A DNA stretch of 64,000 nt from Flagellimonas sediminis. GTDB taxonomy: Bacteria; Bacteroidota; Bacteroidia; Flavobacteriales; Flavobacteriaceae. Shown here piece after piece: positions 1 through 9,790 of this stretch. Within the stretch, counting starts at the first letter, position 1. Every line of letters begins with the position of its first letter. The translations under genes and the position numbers were made by a program. The stretch lies in contig NZ_JAAAMI010000003.1 of assembly GCF_010500845.1 (NCBI RefSeq), positions 186,001-250,000 on the forward strand. The letters run 5' to 3'. Under the pieces are notes generated by a model, which saw only the letters and a program-made list of their open reading frames with translations, was not told the origin of the DNA and did no database searches.

Positions 1-558
1 CAAAAAACCTATCAATAATTCATTTCTGTCATGAGCCTTTAGGTAAAGTCTAGAAGTGGCCACCAATCCCGTGAACAAGGTAAACAGGCTGATTGCAAGT
101 GTGATGTTCCTTTCAAAGTGGATACTGAGGGCGATCATGAATGTCAACAGGGTTCCCATACCCAATAGATGCATACTGGTCTTGAATTTGAGAAAAAGTA
201 GAATAAGACACGCACTAGAGGCGGTCAATAGGCCCGTAAAAAAGTAAAAGAGCTCGTTTACGTAATTATTCGGTATTACCTTGTACAAGATCATCAAAAA
301 GATGACACAGCTGATATAAAGCGGGTATTTGCGCTCGTGGAGTGTTGGCAGAAAAATGGAACTGATCACCCCTAAATTTTTTAGGATCAAAAAGAAGATA
401 ATGGGGATGATCACTGTTAGGATGAAGATGGGAAGGATGTTCCCACTTTCAATTTCCAATGTGCTGTACGGGGCAATTACAAAATAGATGACCGTGCCTC
501 CAAATGGTATAAAAAGTGGATGGAAAATGTACGAGATGATATGGAAAACATGGCGCAT
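1..558 (-). CDS. Polytopic membrane protein, PAP2-like, partial (3' end outside window)
   Basis: The first 186 codons of a gene that runs off the left edge. Its ATG overlaps the rpoN stop codon by one base (TGATG), so it is probably translationally coupled to rpoN. I translated the reverse complement by hand and found no stop. The product starts MRHVFHIISYIFHPLF and is almost wholly hydrophobic, with about six membrane segments. The later motifs KTSMHLLGMG and KAHDRNELLIG resemble degenerate PAP2 phosphatase signatures (K-x-S-x-H-x-x-G, then H..E...G). A PAP2-related family next to rpoN is my inference; enzymatic activity cannot be judged without the C terminus. Confidence 0.75.
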   Translation of the reverse strand, partial: MRHVFHIISYIFHPLFIPFGGTVIYFVIAPYSTLEIESGNILPIFILTVIIPIIFFLILKNLGVISSIFLPTLHERKYPLYISCVIFLMILYKVIPNNYVNELFYFFTGLLTASSACLILLFLKFKTSMHLLGMGTLLTFMIALSIHFERNITLAISLFTLFTGLVATSRLYLKAHDRNELLIGFL

Positions 559-2018
559 CAGATCTGCTTTCTAAGCCGCGCCACGGGAATACCTAGCTGT
601 TCCCGGTATTTGGCCACCGTACGCCGTGCAATGGGGTAGCCCCTTTCCTTCAAGATCTTAGCCAGTTTATCATCCGTTAGCGGTTTCTTTTTCTGTTCGT
701 CACCGATTACGGTCTCCAAAATCTTTTTGATCTCCTTGGTGGACACATCTTCCCCTTGTTCATTCTTCATGGCTTCGGAGAAAAAGTCCTTGATCAATTT
801 GGTGCCATAGGGTGTATCCACATATTTGCTGTTGGCCACACGCGAAACCGTGGAAACATCCATATCGATCTTATCCGCGATGTCCTTCAAGATCATAGGT
901 CGCAGTTTACGTTCATCACCCGTCAGGAAATATTCCTCCTGATAGTCCATGATGGTCTTCATGGTGATGTACAGGGTCTGTTGGCGCTGTCTAATGGCAT
1001 CAATGAACCATTTGGCCGCGTCCAATTTCTGTTTGATGAACAGTACCGTATCCTTTTGGGATTTGGATTTTTCCTTGGAGTTTTTATAACCTTCCAACAT
1101 ATTGCTGTATTCCCTGGAAACGTGAAGTTCAGGGGCATTTCTGCCGTTAAGGCTTAGTTCCAGTTCACCATCAACAATTCTGATGGAAAAATCGGGAACA
1201 ATATGTTCGATCATCCTTGTGCCTCCAGAATAGGAGCCACCCGGTTTTGGGTTCAGTTTTTCTATTTCCGAAATGGCATCCTTTAACTCTTCCTCGGTCA
1301 CATGGTGTTTTTGAATGAGCTTGTCGTAATGTTTTTTGGTAAACTGTTCAAAGGACTTATCAAGGATACTGATGGCCAACTCTACCGAAGGTTTTCGCTC
1401 TTTCCTTTTCAATTGAAGGATCAGGCATTCGTCCAAAGAACGGGCCGCCACTCCCGGTGGATCCAGTTCTTGTACTATTTTGAGCACGGATTGGATCTTG
1501 CTTTCATCCACATAAATGTTTTGGGTAAAGGCCAGGTCGTCCATAATATCGGAAATCGGCCTTCGGATATAACCACTTTCATCTACGCTGCCCACCAAAA
1601 ATTCGGCAATGGACCATTCCTCATCATCTAGGTAAAAGGTGTTGAGTTGGTTGATCAAGTGCTGGTTGAAGGATATTCCCGCGGCATACGGAATGCTTTT
1701 TTCCTCATCGTCCGAGCTGTAGTTATTGGCCTGAGTGCGGTAATCGGGAATTTCGTCATCGCTTAGATAATCATCAATATTGATGTCATCTGCCTCAATG
1801 GTCTCGTTGTCCCCGGAATCGTCATAGGTGTCATCGTAAACATCATCCATGTTCTCAATCTCCGTCTCTTTTCCACTTTCTAGGGCAGGGTTTTCTTCCA
1901 ACTCCTGTTTTAAGCGTTGTTCAAAAGCTTGGGTTGGCAATTGAATGAGCTTCATGAGCTGGATCTGCTGTGGAGACAGTTTCTGGGAAAGCTTAAACTG
2001 TAGATGTTGTTTCAGCAT
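558..2018 (-). CDS. rpoN: RNA polymerase sigma-54 factor RpoN
   Basis: 486 residues, normal length for sigma-54. The N-terminal region I is glutamine/leucine-rich (LSQKLSPQQIQLMKLIQLP), which is the part that contacts activator AAA+ proteins. An acidic region II follows (about residues 50-95), then the core-binding domain and the C-terminal RpoN box (ARRTVAKYRE near residue 467) that reads the -24 promoter element. It directs transcription dependent on bacterial enhancer-binding proteins; none of those is encoded in this window. It lies 46 nt downstream of asnS on the same strand and overlaps the next membrane gene by one base. Identification is secure. Confidence 0.97.
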   Translation of the reverse strand: MLKQHLQFKLSQKLSPQQIQLMKLIQLPTQAFEQRLKQELEENPALESGKETEIENMDDVYDDTYDDSGDNETIEADDINIDDYLSDDEIPDYRTQANNYSSDDEEKSIPYAAGISFNQHLINQLNTFYLDDEEWSIAEFLVGSVDESGYIRRPISDIMDDLAFTQNIYVDESKIQSVLKIVQELDPPGVAARSLDECLILQLKRKERKPSVELAISILDKSFEQFTKKHYDKLIQKHHVTEEELKDAISEIEKLNPKPGGSYSGGTRMIEHIVPDFSIRIVDGELELSLNGRNAPELHVSREYSNMLEGYKNSKEKSKSQKDTVLFIKQKLDAAKWFIDAIRQRQQTLYITMKTIMDYQEEYFLTGDERKLRPMILKDIADKIDMDVSTVSRVANSKYVDTPYGTKLIKDFFSEAMKNEQGEDVSTKEIKKILETVIGDEQKKKPLTDDKLAKILKERGYPIARRTVAKYREQLGIPVARLRKQI

Positions 2019-2064
2019 AAGGATAGAATTGAAATCTTCCTGACCATAAAGGTATTAATTCAAT

Positions 2065-3498
2065 TTAAAACTCCGCATTCTGCGGGGTTCTAGGGTAAGG
2101 GATCACATCCCTGATGTTGCCCATACCCGTGGCGAACTGCACCATACGTTCAAACCCAAGGCCAAAACCACTGTGTACGGCCGTACCGAATCTGCGAAGG
2201 TCCAAATACCACCACAATTCCTTGTCATCAATGCCGAGGTCCTTGATTTTTTGTTGAAGCACTTCCAAACGCTCTTCTCTTTGAGATCCTCCAACAATTT
2301 CCCCGATACCGGGGAAAAGTACGTCCATGGCCCGAACGGTCTTGCCATCTTCGTTCAATCGCATATAGAATGCTTTGATCTTGGCAGGATAATCGAAAAG
2401 AATCACCGGACATTTAAAGTGTTTTTCCACCAAAAAGCGTTCGTGCTCACTTTGTAGGTCGGCACCCCATTCTTCAATAATATATTGGAATTTTTTCTTC
2501 TTGTTGGGATTGCTGTTCCTTAAAATATCGATGGCTTCGGTATAAGAAACCCTTTTGAAGTTGTTCTCCACCACAAATCTCAGCTTTTCCAACAACGTCA
2601 TTTCGGAACGTTCGGCTTGTGGTTTCGATTTCTCCTCGTCCAACAAACGGCCTTCCAAAAATTGAAGGTCGTCCTTGCAATGCTCCAACACGTATCGGAT
2701 GATGGATTTGATGAAATCCTCGGCCAGGTCCATGTTGGCAGCCAAATCGTTGAAAGCCACCTCGGGCTCGATCATCCAGAATTCGGCCAAGTGGCGGGAG
2801 GTATTGGAGTTCTCTGCCCTAAACGTAGGCCCGAACGTATACACTTTCCCCAATGCCATTGCATAGGTTTCCGCTTCCAATTGCCCTGATACGGTCAGGT
2901 TGGTCTCCTTCCCGAAAAAGTCTTCTGAGTAATCTACATTGCCGTTTTCATCCAAGGGAGGTTTTTTGGCATCCAAACTGGTCACCCTGAACATTTCCCC
3001 GGCACCTTCGGCATCGGAACCGGTAATGATCGGGGCATGCATATAATAGAACCCTTTTTGCTGAAAATAACTGTGGATGGCAAAAGCCAAAGCTGATCGC
3101 ACCCGCATTACCGCGGCAAAAGTGTTGGTCCTTACCCTCAAGTGTGCCTTTTCCCTCAAGAACTCCAAGGAGTGTTTTTTAGGTTGAATGGGGTAGGTTT
3201 CAGGGTCGGCAGTACCATGTACAAAAACATCTTCGGCCTGAATTTCCACACTTTGTCCCTTTCCTTGGCTTTCCACCAACGTCCCGGAAATTTTCAGGGC
3301 CGAGCCGGTCGTAATCTGTTTGAGTACCGTTTCATCCAATTTCTCAAAATCCACGACGCATTGCAAATTATGTATGGTTGAACCGTCGTTCAAGGCTATA
3401 AATCGGTTGCTCCTAAATGTTTTTACCCATCCATTAACTACTACGGAATCTCCTACGGGCTGCTTTTCTAGCAATTCTTTTATGGAATAAGACTTCAT
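2065..3498 (-). CDS. asnS: Asparaginyl-tRNA synthetase
   Basis: Cytoplasmic class IIb aminoacyl-tRNA synthetase that charges tRNA-Asn with asparagine, 477 residues. Residues about 1-110 form the OB-fold anticodon-binding domain ([21 protein letters not shown]). The catalytic core carries motif 2 ([24 protein letters not shown] region) and motif 3 ([15 protein letters not shown] near the C terminus). The residues FWMIEPE and the C-terminal PRTPQNAEF fit AsnRS rather than AspRS. It is followed after 46 nt by rpoN on the same strand, an adjacency usual in Flavobacteriaceae. No recognisable terminator lies between them, so co-transcription is likely. Confidence 0.97.
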   Translation of the reverse strand: MKSYSIKELLEKQPVGDSVVVNGWVKTFRSNRFIALNDGSTIHNLQCVVDFEKLDETVLKQITTGSALKISGTLVESQGKGQSVEIQAEDVFVHGTADPETYPIQPKKHSLEFLREKAHLRVRTNTFAAVMRVRSALAFAIHSYFQQKGFYYMHAPIITGSDAEGAGEMFRVTSLDAKKPPLDENGNVDYSEDFFGKETNLTVSGQLEAETYAMALGKVYTFGPTFRAENSNTSRHLAEFWMIEPEVAFNDLAANMDLAEDFIKSIIRYVLEHCKDDLQFLEGRLLDEEKSKPQAERSEMTLLEKLRFVVENNFKRVSYTEAIDILRNSNPNKKKKFQYIIEEWGADLQSEHERFLVEKHFKCPVILFDYPAKIKAFYMRLNEDGKTVRAMDVLFPGIGEIVGGSQREERLEVLQQKIKDLGIDDKELWWYLDLRRFGTAVHSGFGLGFERMVQFATGMGNIRDVIPYPRTPQNAEF

Positions 3499-3584
3499 TG
3501 TTAGGCTATCGTAATTTAGTCGGTAAAGATAGGTTTTTGGACAAAAACGATGGCAATGCCACCGTGTAATTTATGGCCCTTTTC

Positions 3585-5984
3585 CTAGGATTTGTGCTTG
3601 GGATTGTCCTCTTCTTTGGGCAAAATGTCGATCTGAGGTTCTTTAAGCACCTCTTTGTTGGCAATACTTCTTTCCAAGGAAAGGAGTAGGGAAGGCAACA
3701 GGATCAAGTTGGACAACATGGCAAATAACAAAGTGGCCGATACCAGACCTCCCAAGGCTTTTGTTCCCCCAAAACTGGAGAGGATGAACACCGAGAAACC
3801 AAAAAACAATACGATGGAGGTGTAGAACATGCTCACCCCTGTTTCCCGTAGAGCGGCATAGACGGATCTTTTAATGTGCCATTTGTGTGTGGCCAGTTCT
3901 TGCCGGTATTTGGCCAAAAAGTGTATGGTGTCATCTACCGAAATCCCAAATGCAATACTGAAAACCAAAATGGTCGATGGTTTGATCGGGATGCCTAAAT
4001 AGCCCATGAGTCCTGCGGTGATCAGTAAGGGCAGCAAATTGGGTACCAAGGATATGATGACCATCCTAAACGAACGGAACAAATAGGCCATGAACAGTGA
4101 AATTAGGCCGATAGCCAAAGCCAGCGACATCACAAGGTTTGCAACCAAATATTTGGTGCCCTTCAGGAACAGCAATGCTTTACCCGTCATGTACACATTG
4201 AACCTATCCGGAGGGAAGGATTTGGTTATGGCCTCCTGTACATCCTTCTCAATTTCTTCCATACGATCGATGGGCACATCTTGCATATAGGTAGTCAATC
4301 TGGCGATTTGCCCAGTGCTGTCCACAAAACTTTCCAAAAGATTGCCCTCTGTGGATGACTTCCTGGCTGCATCCATGATGAAGGTGTTTTCTTGGCTGGT
4401 GGGCAATTGATAATACTTTGGGATGCCATTGTAAAAGGCCTGCTTTGAATATTTGATCAAATCAACGATGGAAATGGGTCGGGACAATTCCGGAATTTCA
4501 TCAATGACAGTTCCCAATTGGTCCATTCGTTTTAGGGTGGCTGGCTTGATCACCCCATTTTTCCGTTCGGTATCCACCACAATTTCCATGGGCATGATAC
4601 CGTCGAACTCTTCTTCAAAAAATTGGATGTCCTTATAAAATTCGGTGTTCTTTGGTAAGTCTTCAATCCTGCTTCCAGTAATTTTCATCTGGTTGATACC
4701 GATTACGCTCACTACCAAAACGCCAACAGTTACCATATAGACTGCAATTCGATGCTCACGGACAAGGTGCTCCATCTTACCTACAAAAAGATCGATCCAC
4801 TTTTTGTTCAGGTGTTTTAGGTGTTTCGTTTTCGGAAGCGCCATAAAACTGTAAATGATCGGTATGATTAACAAGGAAAGCACGAAGATTCCAATAATGT
4901 TGATGGATGCCACGATACCGAACTCCCTCAATAGGTCACTGTCCAAAATAATGAAGGTGGCAAAACCGGAAGCAGTGGTGATGTTGGTCATCAAGGTAGC
5001 ATTTCCAATCTTGGAAATGACCCTTTGCAATGACAAGGCTTGGTTACCGTGTTTCTTAACCTCTTGTTGGTATTTGTTGATGAGGAATATACAGTTTGGG
5101 ATCCCGATCACAATGATCAGAGGGGGGATTAATGCGGTAAGGATCGTGATTTCATATTGCAATAACCCCAATATACCGAAAGCCCACATGACCCCGATAA
5201 TCACAATGCACATGGAGATAAATGTGGCCCTGAAACTCCTGAAGAAAAAGAAGAAAATCAAGGAGGTGACCAAAAGGGCGGCCCCAATGAAGATTCCGAT
5301 TTCATCCACAATGGATTTGGTATTCCAGGTTCGGATATAGGGCATGCCCGACACCCTTACATCCAATTGGGTGTCCTCTTCAAAGGTTTTTACCAGATCG
5401 CCAAGGTCGTTCAATATAAACTGGTTCCTAACTGCCGTGTTCAGGATATCCTTGTCCAAATAGGCAATGGTCTGAATGGTACCACTTTTTGCATTGTAGA
5501 CCAGATTGTCGTAAAAAGGCAACTCGTTAAAAAGGTGATTTTTTAAGGAATCGATTTCCCCTTTGGTCTTTGGAGGCGATTTGATGAAAGGATTCATGAC
5601 AAACGTCTGGGTTTTGTCATCCTTCTCCAGAACCTTCAAGTTTTCAAGGGAAACCACAAAATCAATTTCCGGGAAGGCGTCCAACTGTTTGGCCAAACGG
5701 TTCCAGCGGTTGAAATTTTCTGGGTTGAACAAAGCGGTATCCCTCACGGCCAGCACAATGGCGTTTCCTTCTTCCCCAAATATTTTAGTGAAGTTATTGT
5801 ATTGGATGGTTGCAGGGTGGTCGTCTGGCAAGAGGTTTGCCTCCGTATTTGAAAACTTGATGTTTTTCCATTGAAAAGCCAGAAAAACAGTAACGGCCAC
5901 AATGCCGACTAGGATCAAAATCCTATTTCGAAGAATAATGCGTGCGACCTTGGTCCAAAAACCTTGTGTGAGCTTTGCTACCAT
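3585..5984 (-). CDS. RND/MMPL-family exporter
   Basis: 799-residue inner-membrane protein with the two-fold layout of the RND superfamily. One membrane helix (about 18-38) is followed by a large periplasmic loop, five helices, a second helix, a second periplasmic loop and five more helices. Each half has the sterol-sensing-domain-like pattern, including FGISVDDTIHFLAKYRQEL in the second half, which carries the acidic residues expected for proton coupling. It belongs to the predicted exporter (MMPL/HAE3-type) group, not the tripartite AcrB type: it is shorter and no membrane-fusion protein or TolC gene is nearby. The substrate is unknown; lipids or hopanoid-like molecules are exported by relatives. 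A TACCTTTG -7-like box lies about 20 bp upstream. Confidence 0.88.
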   Translation of the reverse strand: MVAKLTQGFWTKVARIILRNRILILVGIVAVTVFLAFQWKNIKFSNTEANLLPDDHPATIQYNNFTKIFGEEGNAIVLAVRDTALFNPENFNRWNRLAKQLDAFPEIDFVVSLENLKVLEKDDKTQTFVMNPFIKSPPKTKGEIDSLKNHLFNELPFYDNLVYNAKSGTIQTIAYLDKDILNTAVRNQFILNDLGDLVKTFEEDTQLDVRVSGMPYIRTWNTKSIVDEIGIFIGAALLVTSLIFFFFFRSFRATFISMCIVIIGVMWAFGILGLLQYEITILTALIPPLIIVIGIPNCIFLINKYQQEVKKHGNQALSLQRVISKIGNATLMTNITTASGFATFIILDSDLLREFGIVASINIIGIFVLSLLIIPIIYSFMALPKTKHLKHLNKKWIDLFVGKMEHLVREHRIAVYMVTVGVLVVSVIGINQMKITGSRIEDLPKNTEFYKDIQFFEEEFDGIMPMEIVVDTERKNGVIKPATLKRMDQLGTVIDEIPELSRPISIVDLIKYSKQAFYNGIPKYYQLPTSQENTFIMDAARKSSTEGNLLESFVDSTGQIARLTTYMQDVPIDRMEEIEKDVQEAITKSFPPDRFNVYMTGKALLFLKGTKYLVANLVMSLALAIGLISLFMAYLFRSFRMVIISLVPNLLPLLITAGLMGYLGIPIKPSTILVFSIAFGISVDDTIHFLAKYRQELATHKWHIKRSVYAALRETGVSMFYTSIVLFFGFSVFILSSFGGTKALGGLVSATLLFAMLSNLILLPSLLLSLERSIANKEVLKEPQIDILPKEEDNPKHKS

Positions 5985-6059
5985 TTTGGTTTAATTGGGC
6001 GCAAAGGTAAAAAATGATTGGCTGTGTTCCTAGGAAAGCAGCTTATCAATGATCAAGTT

Positions 6060-6614
6060 TTAAACCTTCATGATCTCTGCTTCCTTCACGGTAAGCAGGG
6101 AGTCCACTTTTTTGATATAGGTATTGGTAAGTTCCTGAACGTCCGCCTCGGCATTTTTTAAAAGGTCTTCGGAAATCTCAAGGGATTTCAATTCCTTATT
6201 GGCCTCTTGTCTGGCACTACGGATACTCACTTTGGCGTCCTCCGCTTCGGCTTTGGCCTGTTTTACCAATTGCACCCTTCTTTCCTCGGTAAGGGGTGGT
6301 ACGCTGATGATGACGGTTTCACCATTGTTCATGGGGTTGAAACCCAAATTGGCGTTCATGATGGCGTTTTCAATTTCACCGATCAAGTTTTTTTCCCAAG
6401 GCTGTACCGAAATGGTACGGGCATCTGGAGTATTGATGTTGGACACTTGGGAAAGCGGTGTTTGGGAGCCATAATAATCCACCATTACGGAAGATAACAT
6501 TACGGGACTGGCCTTTCCGGCACGGATCTTTATAAAGGCCTTTTCCAAGTGGGAAATGCTGGCATCCATGCTTTCCTTTGCGCTATCAAGTACAAATTTT
6601 ACTTCTTCGTCCAT
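6060..6614 (-). CDS. frr: Ribosome recycling factor
   Basis: 184 residues, the standard length. RRF together with EF-G splits post-termination ribosomes. The sequence shows the three-helix-bundle domain I interrupted by the small domain II (SPVMLSSVMVDYYGSQTPLSQVSNI), and the conserved stretches ISVQPWEKNLIGEIENAI and PPLTEERRVQLVKQAK. It lies 27 nt downstream of pyrH on the same strand. The pyrH-frr order is widely conserved in bacteria, so a two-gene operon is very likely. Confidence 0.98.
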   Translation of the reverse strand: MDEEVKFVLDSAKESMDASISHLEKAFIKIRAGKASPVMLSSVMVDYYGSQTPLSQVSNINTPDARTISVQPWEKNLIGEIENAIMNANLGFNPMNNGETVIISVPPLTEERRVQLVKQAKAEAEDAKVSIRSARQEANKELKSLEISEDLLKNAEADVQELTNTYIKKVDSLLTVKEAEIMKV

Positions 6615-6641
6615 GCTCTTATTTTTTAGTTCAATATCAAA

Positions 6642-7349
6642 TTATACGTTGACCACTGTTCCAATGTTTTCCCCGGATACGATCTTCATCAAATTTCCGC
6701 GCGTGTTCATATCGAATACCACAATAGGTAGTTCGTTTTCCTGACTTAGTGTAAAAGCGGTGGTATCCATTACTTTCAATCCTTTGGAAAGTACTTCCTG
6801 AAAAGAAAGGGAATCGAACTTGGTCGCATTTTTATCTTTTTCAGGGTCGGAAGTGTAAATTCCATCTACTCGGGTTCCCTTCAGGATCACATCGGCATTT
6901 ATTTCGATGGCCCTCAAAACGGCTGCGGAATCTGTGGTGAAATATGGATTTCCGGTTCCACCTCCAAAGATGACGACCCGGCCTTTTTCCAAATGGCGTA
7001 TAGCCCTTCTTCTGATAAAGGGTTCTGCAACTTCGTTGATCTTGATGGCAGATTGCAAACGGGTCTGGATGCCCTTAAGCTCCAAAGCACTCTGTAGGGC
7101 CAATCCGTTGATTACGGTGGCCAACATACCCATGTGGTCCCCTTGAACACGGTCCATTCCTTGGCTGGCCCCGGCAAGACCCCTAAAAATGTTACCGCCG
7201 CCGATGACGATGGCCACTTCAATACCCTTATCCACTACGCTCTTGATCTCATCGGCATATTCGGCCAGACGGTCCCCATCTATTCCGTATTGCTTTTTGC
7301 CCATCAAGGCCTCTCCACTCAGTTTTAATAAAATTCTATTGTATCGCAT
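6642..7349 (-). CDS. pyrH: UMP kinase (uridylate kinase)
   Basis: Hexameric amino-acid-kinase-fold enzyme that converts UMP and ATP to UDP and ADP in pyrimidine nucleotide synthesis. 235 residues, typical length. Visible motifs are the N-terminal KLSGEALMG phosphate-binding loop, GGGNIFRG, the UMP-binding region [14 protein letters not shown] and the late [17 protein letters not shown]. It is the first gene of a pyrH-frr unit. A Bacteroidota -7 box (TATTTTTG) lies about 20 nt upstream of the start. The divergent ECF sigma gene begins about 160 nt away. Confidence 0.97.
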   Translation of the reverse strand: MRYNRILLKLSGEALMGKKQYGIDGDRLAEYADEIKSVVDKGIEVAIVIGGGNIFRGLAGASQGMDRVQGDHMGMLATVINGLALQSALELKGIQTRLQSAIKINEVAEPFIRRRAIRHLEKGRVVIFGGGTGNPYFTTDSAAVLRAIEINADVILKGTRVDGIYTSDPEKDKNATKFDSLSFQEVLSKGLKVMDTTAFTLSQENELPIVVFDMNTRGNLMKIVSGENIGTVVNV

Positions 7350-7371
7350 TGAAGGTTTCTTGAAGTCGGGA

Positions 7372-7379
7372 CAAAAATA
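7372..7379 (-). promoter_or_regulatory. Probable -7 element of the pyrH-frr promoter
   Basis: On the minus strand this reads TATTTTTG, a match to the Bacteroidota -7 consensus TAnnTTTG, 22 nt before the pyrH ATG. A -33-like GTTT lies 18 nt further upstream, so the -33 box is imperfect. Assigned by motif and position only. Confidence 0.5.
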
Positions 7380-7509
7380 ATCAAAAAAAATTATGGGAAA
7401 CTATTGAAAAAGGGGTGTACCTGAGATTCGATTGAATAAAAATTGCATACATTCTGTAACCTTTTTCAAAAACAACGGTATATCCTTCAACAGACCAAAA
7501 AACAAATCA

Positions 7510-8064
7510 TTGCAAACACTGACCGACAACGTTTTAATGATGAAAGTGAAAAGTGGCGACTTGGACAAGTTGGGCCTGCTCTACGAGCGACATAAAAAGA
7601 AGCTATTTGGATTTTTCTATAATATGGGCAACAACCCTTCATTAAGCGAAGATCTGGTGCAAAATGTGTTCGTGAGGATTTTAAAGTATAGGCAATCCTT
7701 TACAGGTGAAGGTCCGTTTACCGCTTGGATGTTCAGCATGGCCCGAAACGTCCATTACGATCATCACAAAAAAGTTTCTCGTGAAGGAGTCTCTAGGAAT
7801 GTGTCCCCAGAACAAGTGGATAGGGGAACGGGGGATTACTTGAACGAGGCAATGGATCTGCAAGGGGATGCCCATTTATTGAGAAGGGCATTGGGACTTC
7901 TGTCCGCCGAAAAAAAGGAAATACTGCTGTTGAGCAAATACAGGGAACTAAAATTTCAAGAAATCGGGGAGATTTTGGGCTGTTCCGAAGGAGCTGCCAA
8001 GGTTAGGGTGCACCGGGCGTTGAAGGATTTGAAAACGATTTTTTTACAATTGGAAACGAGATGA
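7510..8064 (+). CDS. ECF-type sigma-70 family RNA polymerase sigma factor
   Basis: Group IV sigma factor. Region 2 is seen in LYERHKKKLFGFFYNMG, EDLVQNVFVRILKY and GPFTAWMFSMARNVHYDHHKK; region 4 in LLSKYRELKFQEIGEILGCSEGAAKVRVHRALKDL, a helix-turn-helix that binds the -35/-33 element. The reading frame is open back to a TTG at 7432, but that stretch looks like untranslated sequence. Family members begin close to (L)xxLTDNVLMMKVKSGD, so I place the start at the TTG at 7510; the ATG at 7537 is the alternative. The stop overlaps the following anti-sigma gene by four bases (ATGA), indicating coupled translation of the sigma/anti-sigma pair. Confidence 0.9.
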   Translation: MQTLTDNVLMMKVKSGDLDKLGLLYERHKKKLFGFFYNMGNNPSLSEDLVQNVFVRILKYRQSFTGEGPFTAWMFSMARNVHYDHHKKVSREGVSRNVSPEQVDRGTGDYLNEAMDLQGDAHLLRRALGLLSAEKKEILLLSKYRELKFQEIGEILGCSEGAAKVRVHRALKDLKTIFLQLETR

Positions 8065-8855
8065 TGGAAGAAAAGTTTGAAATATGGACGATGGACTATC
8101 TGTGCGGAAACCTTTCAGAAGGCGAAGCAAAGGAATTTGAAACATTCCTTAAAGAGCGTATGGAGTATCGTGAAAAGTACGATGAATTATTGAAAGCTTG
8201 GGAGCTACTACATACCATGCAAACTCCCGAACCTTCGGGAAAAATGGACGATGCCTTTTTTAGCATGCTGTCTTCAGAAATGGAAAAGGAACAGGGAAGG
8301 GTGCCCAAACAAAGTTTTACATCCATACTTTCAGTATTTTTTAGGCCACAATGGGTCATCGGTAGTTTTCTGCTCCTGATCGGTTTGGGTTTCGGGTATT
8401 TTTTAAGGCCCGATGTGGAAACGATTCCAAGGCAAACCATTGCTGCCAACAATGAAACCGAAGAGGTGCGCCAAAAGTTGGTATTGACCCTATTGGACCA
8501 GCCATCGGCCAACCAACGTTTGCAAGGAGTGAGTGAAGCCAATAAGTTTGAGAACGCCGACGATATTGTAATCAAGGCACTTTTAAAAACACTCAATAGT
8601 GACCCCAATGTAAATGTGAGGTTGGCAGCCATAGAATCCTTGACCAATTATGTGGACAAACCTGAGGTTAGGCAAGGGTTGGTGCAATCCATTCCGAACC
8701 AGGAGTCACCCATTTTGCAGATAACCTTGGCCAATTTGATGGTGGCCCTTCAAGAAAAAGCGTCCATAGAACCCTTCAAGCAGTTGTTGAAGCAAAAACA
8801 GTTGGATACCACGGTCAAAAAACGAATAGAAAGGAGTATTGAATCCATCATATAG
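8061..8855 (+). CDS. Membrane anti-sigma factor with periplasmic HEAT repeats
   Basis: 264 residues. The cytoplasmic N terminus (DYLCGNLSEGEAKEFETFLKERMEYREKYDELLKAWELL) has the look of an anti-sigma domain of the zinc-free type. One membrane helix spans about residues 93-112 (WVIGSFLLLIGLGFGYFL). The region after about residue 130 consists of helical HEAT-like repeats (VLTLLDQPSANQRLQGVSEA, IKALLKTLNSDPNVNVRLAAIESL), placed in the periplasm if the membrane topology is right. The overlap with the preceding sigma gene is the main reason for calling this its cognate regulator; the sensing function of the HEAT region is inference. Confidence 0.82.
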   Translation: MMEEKFEIWTMDYLCGNLSEGEAKEFETFLKERMEYREKYDELLKAWELLHTMQTPEPSGKMDDAFFSMLSSEMEKEQGRVPKQSFTSILSVFFRPQWVIGSFLLLIGLGFGYFLRPDVETIPRQTIAANNETEEVRQKLVLTLLDQPSANQRLQGVSEANKFENADDIVIKALLKTLNSDPNVNVRLAAIESLTNYVDKPEVRQGLVQSIPNQESPILQITLANLMVALQEKASIEPFKQLLKQKQLDTTVKKRIERSIESII

Positions 8856-8914
8856 TTTATTTATCAATCCGCCCTTTGGGCGCAAATCAAATTACGAACA
8901 GTCTAATTTTTAAA

Positions 8915-9790
8915 ATGATGAAACGGTTATTTATTTTAACGTGCCTTTCCTTGGGAGTGGGCATGTTGGGTGCCAAGGCACAGAAGAAAGAGTTTAGGGA
9001 GGTCATCAAAAAAGGTGTTGCCCTTACCAATGATATCCACAACAGTCTAATAGTGAAGAATGTATTCGGATCGGTGAACGTGGAAGGCTACAACGGAAAT
9101 GAGGTGGTGCTGGAAGTAGAGCGTATCATTACGGCAAAAAATGTGGAGGATCTGGAATTGGGAAAAAAGGAACTGCAGCTCCAAGTTATTGCGGAAAGCA
9201 ATCGTATCATTCTCCATCCGGATGCTCCTTACATACAATTTGATAAGGATAAGCTAAGTTATAACTGGTGCAATAAAAATGATGACGTGCCCTATGAGCA
9301 CAAGCTGAATTTTAATTTAAAGGTGCCAAATTCAGTTAAAATCAATGTAAGTACCGTTAACGATGGCGATATCTTGGTCGAGAATACGAATGGCGATTCC
9401 GTTGAGGCCAACAACATAAACGGGGGTATTTCCTTGAACAACATCACAGGAAAAACCAAGGTAAGCTGTATTAATGGTGATGTGGATATTTCATATTCAA
9501 AAAATCCCAATGTGGCTTCGCGGTACTATGCCTTGAACGGGGATATCAATATTGCTTACCAGCAATCACTCTCTGCCAATATCTCGTTCAAAAGCATGAA
9601 CGGAGAAATGTTCACGGATTTCGATATCAACAAGCAATTTGTAAAGACCAGTAAAAATGAAGGTGAAGGCGACAAGCCAAAATTCAAGTTCGAGTCAAGG
9701 CCAGTGGTCCAGATCGGTAGCGGTCAAGTGGATTTTGATTTTGAAACCTTGAACGGGAATGTATTCATCAAAAAAAATAACAAGTCATGA
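8915..9790 (+). CDS. DUF4097-family secreted beta-repeat protein (first of a tandem pair)
   Basis: About 291 residues with a signal peptide (MMKRLFILTCLSLGVGMLGAKAQ, cleavage after KAQ). I start it at the ATGATG at 8915, preceded by TTTTTAAA; an in-frame TTG at 8876 would put non-coding-like residues before the signal peptide. The mature part has repeated beta-strand units of about 20 residues rich in N-G (VNVEGYNGNEV, ILVENTNGDSVEANNINGGISLNNITG, INGDVDISY), typical of DUF4097/adhesin-like beta-helix proteins. It ends overlapping the next paralogue by four bases. Location is periplasm or outer surface; the function is not known. Confidence 0.85.
   Translation: MMKRLFILTCLSLGVGMLGAKAQKKEFREVIKKGVALTNDIHNSLIVKNVFGSVNVEGYNGNEVVLEVERIITAKNVEDLELGKKELQLQVIAESNRIILHPDAPYIQFDKDKLSYNWCNKNDDVPYEHKLNFNLKVPNSVKINVSTVNDGDILVENTNGDSVEANNINGGISLNNITGKTKVSCINGDVDISYSKNPNVASRYYALNGDINIAYQQSLSANISFKSMNGEMFTDFDINKQFVKTSKNEGEGDKPKFKFESRPVVQIGSGQVDFDFETLNGNVFIKKNNKS

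Noticed and set aside
4855-5340. 161-codon plus-strand open frame
   Set aside because: Antisense to the well-supported RND exporter, low-complexity lysine/isoleucine-rich translation, no start context.
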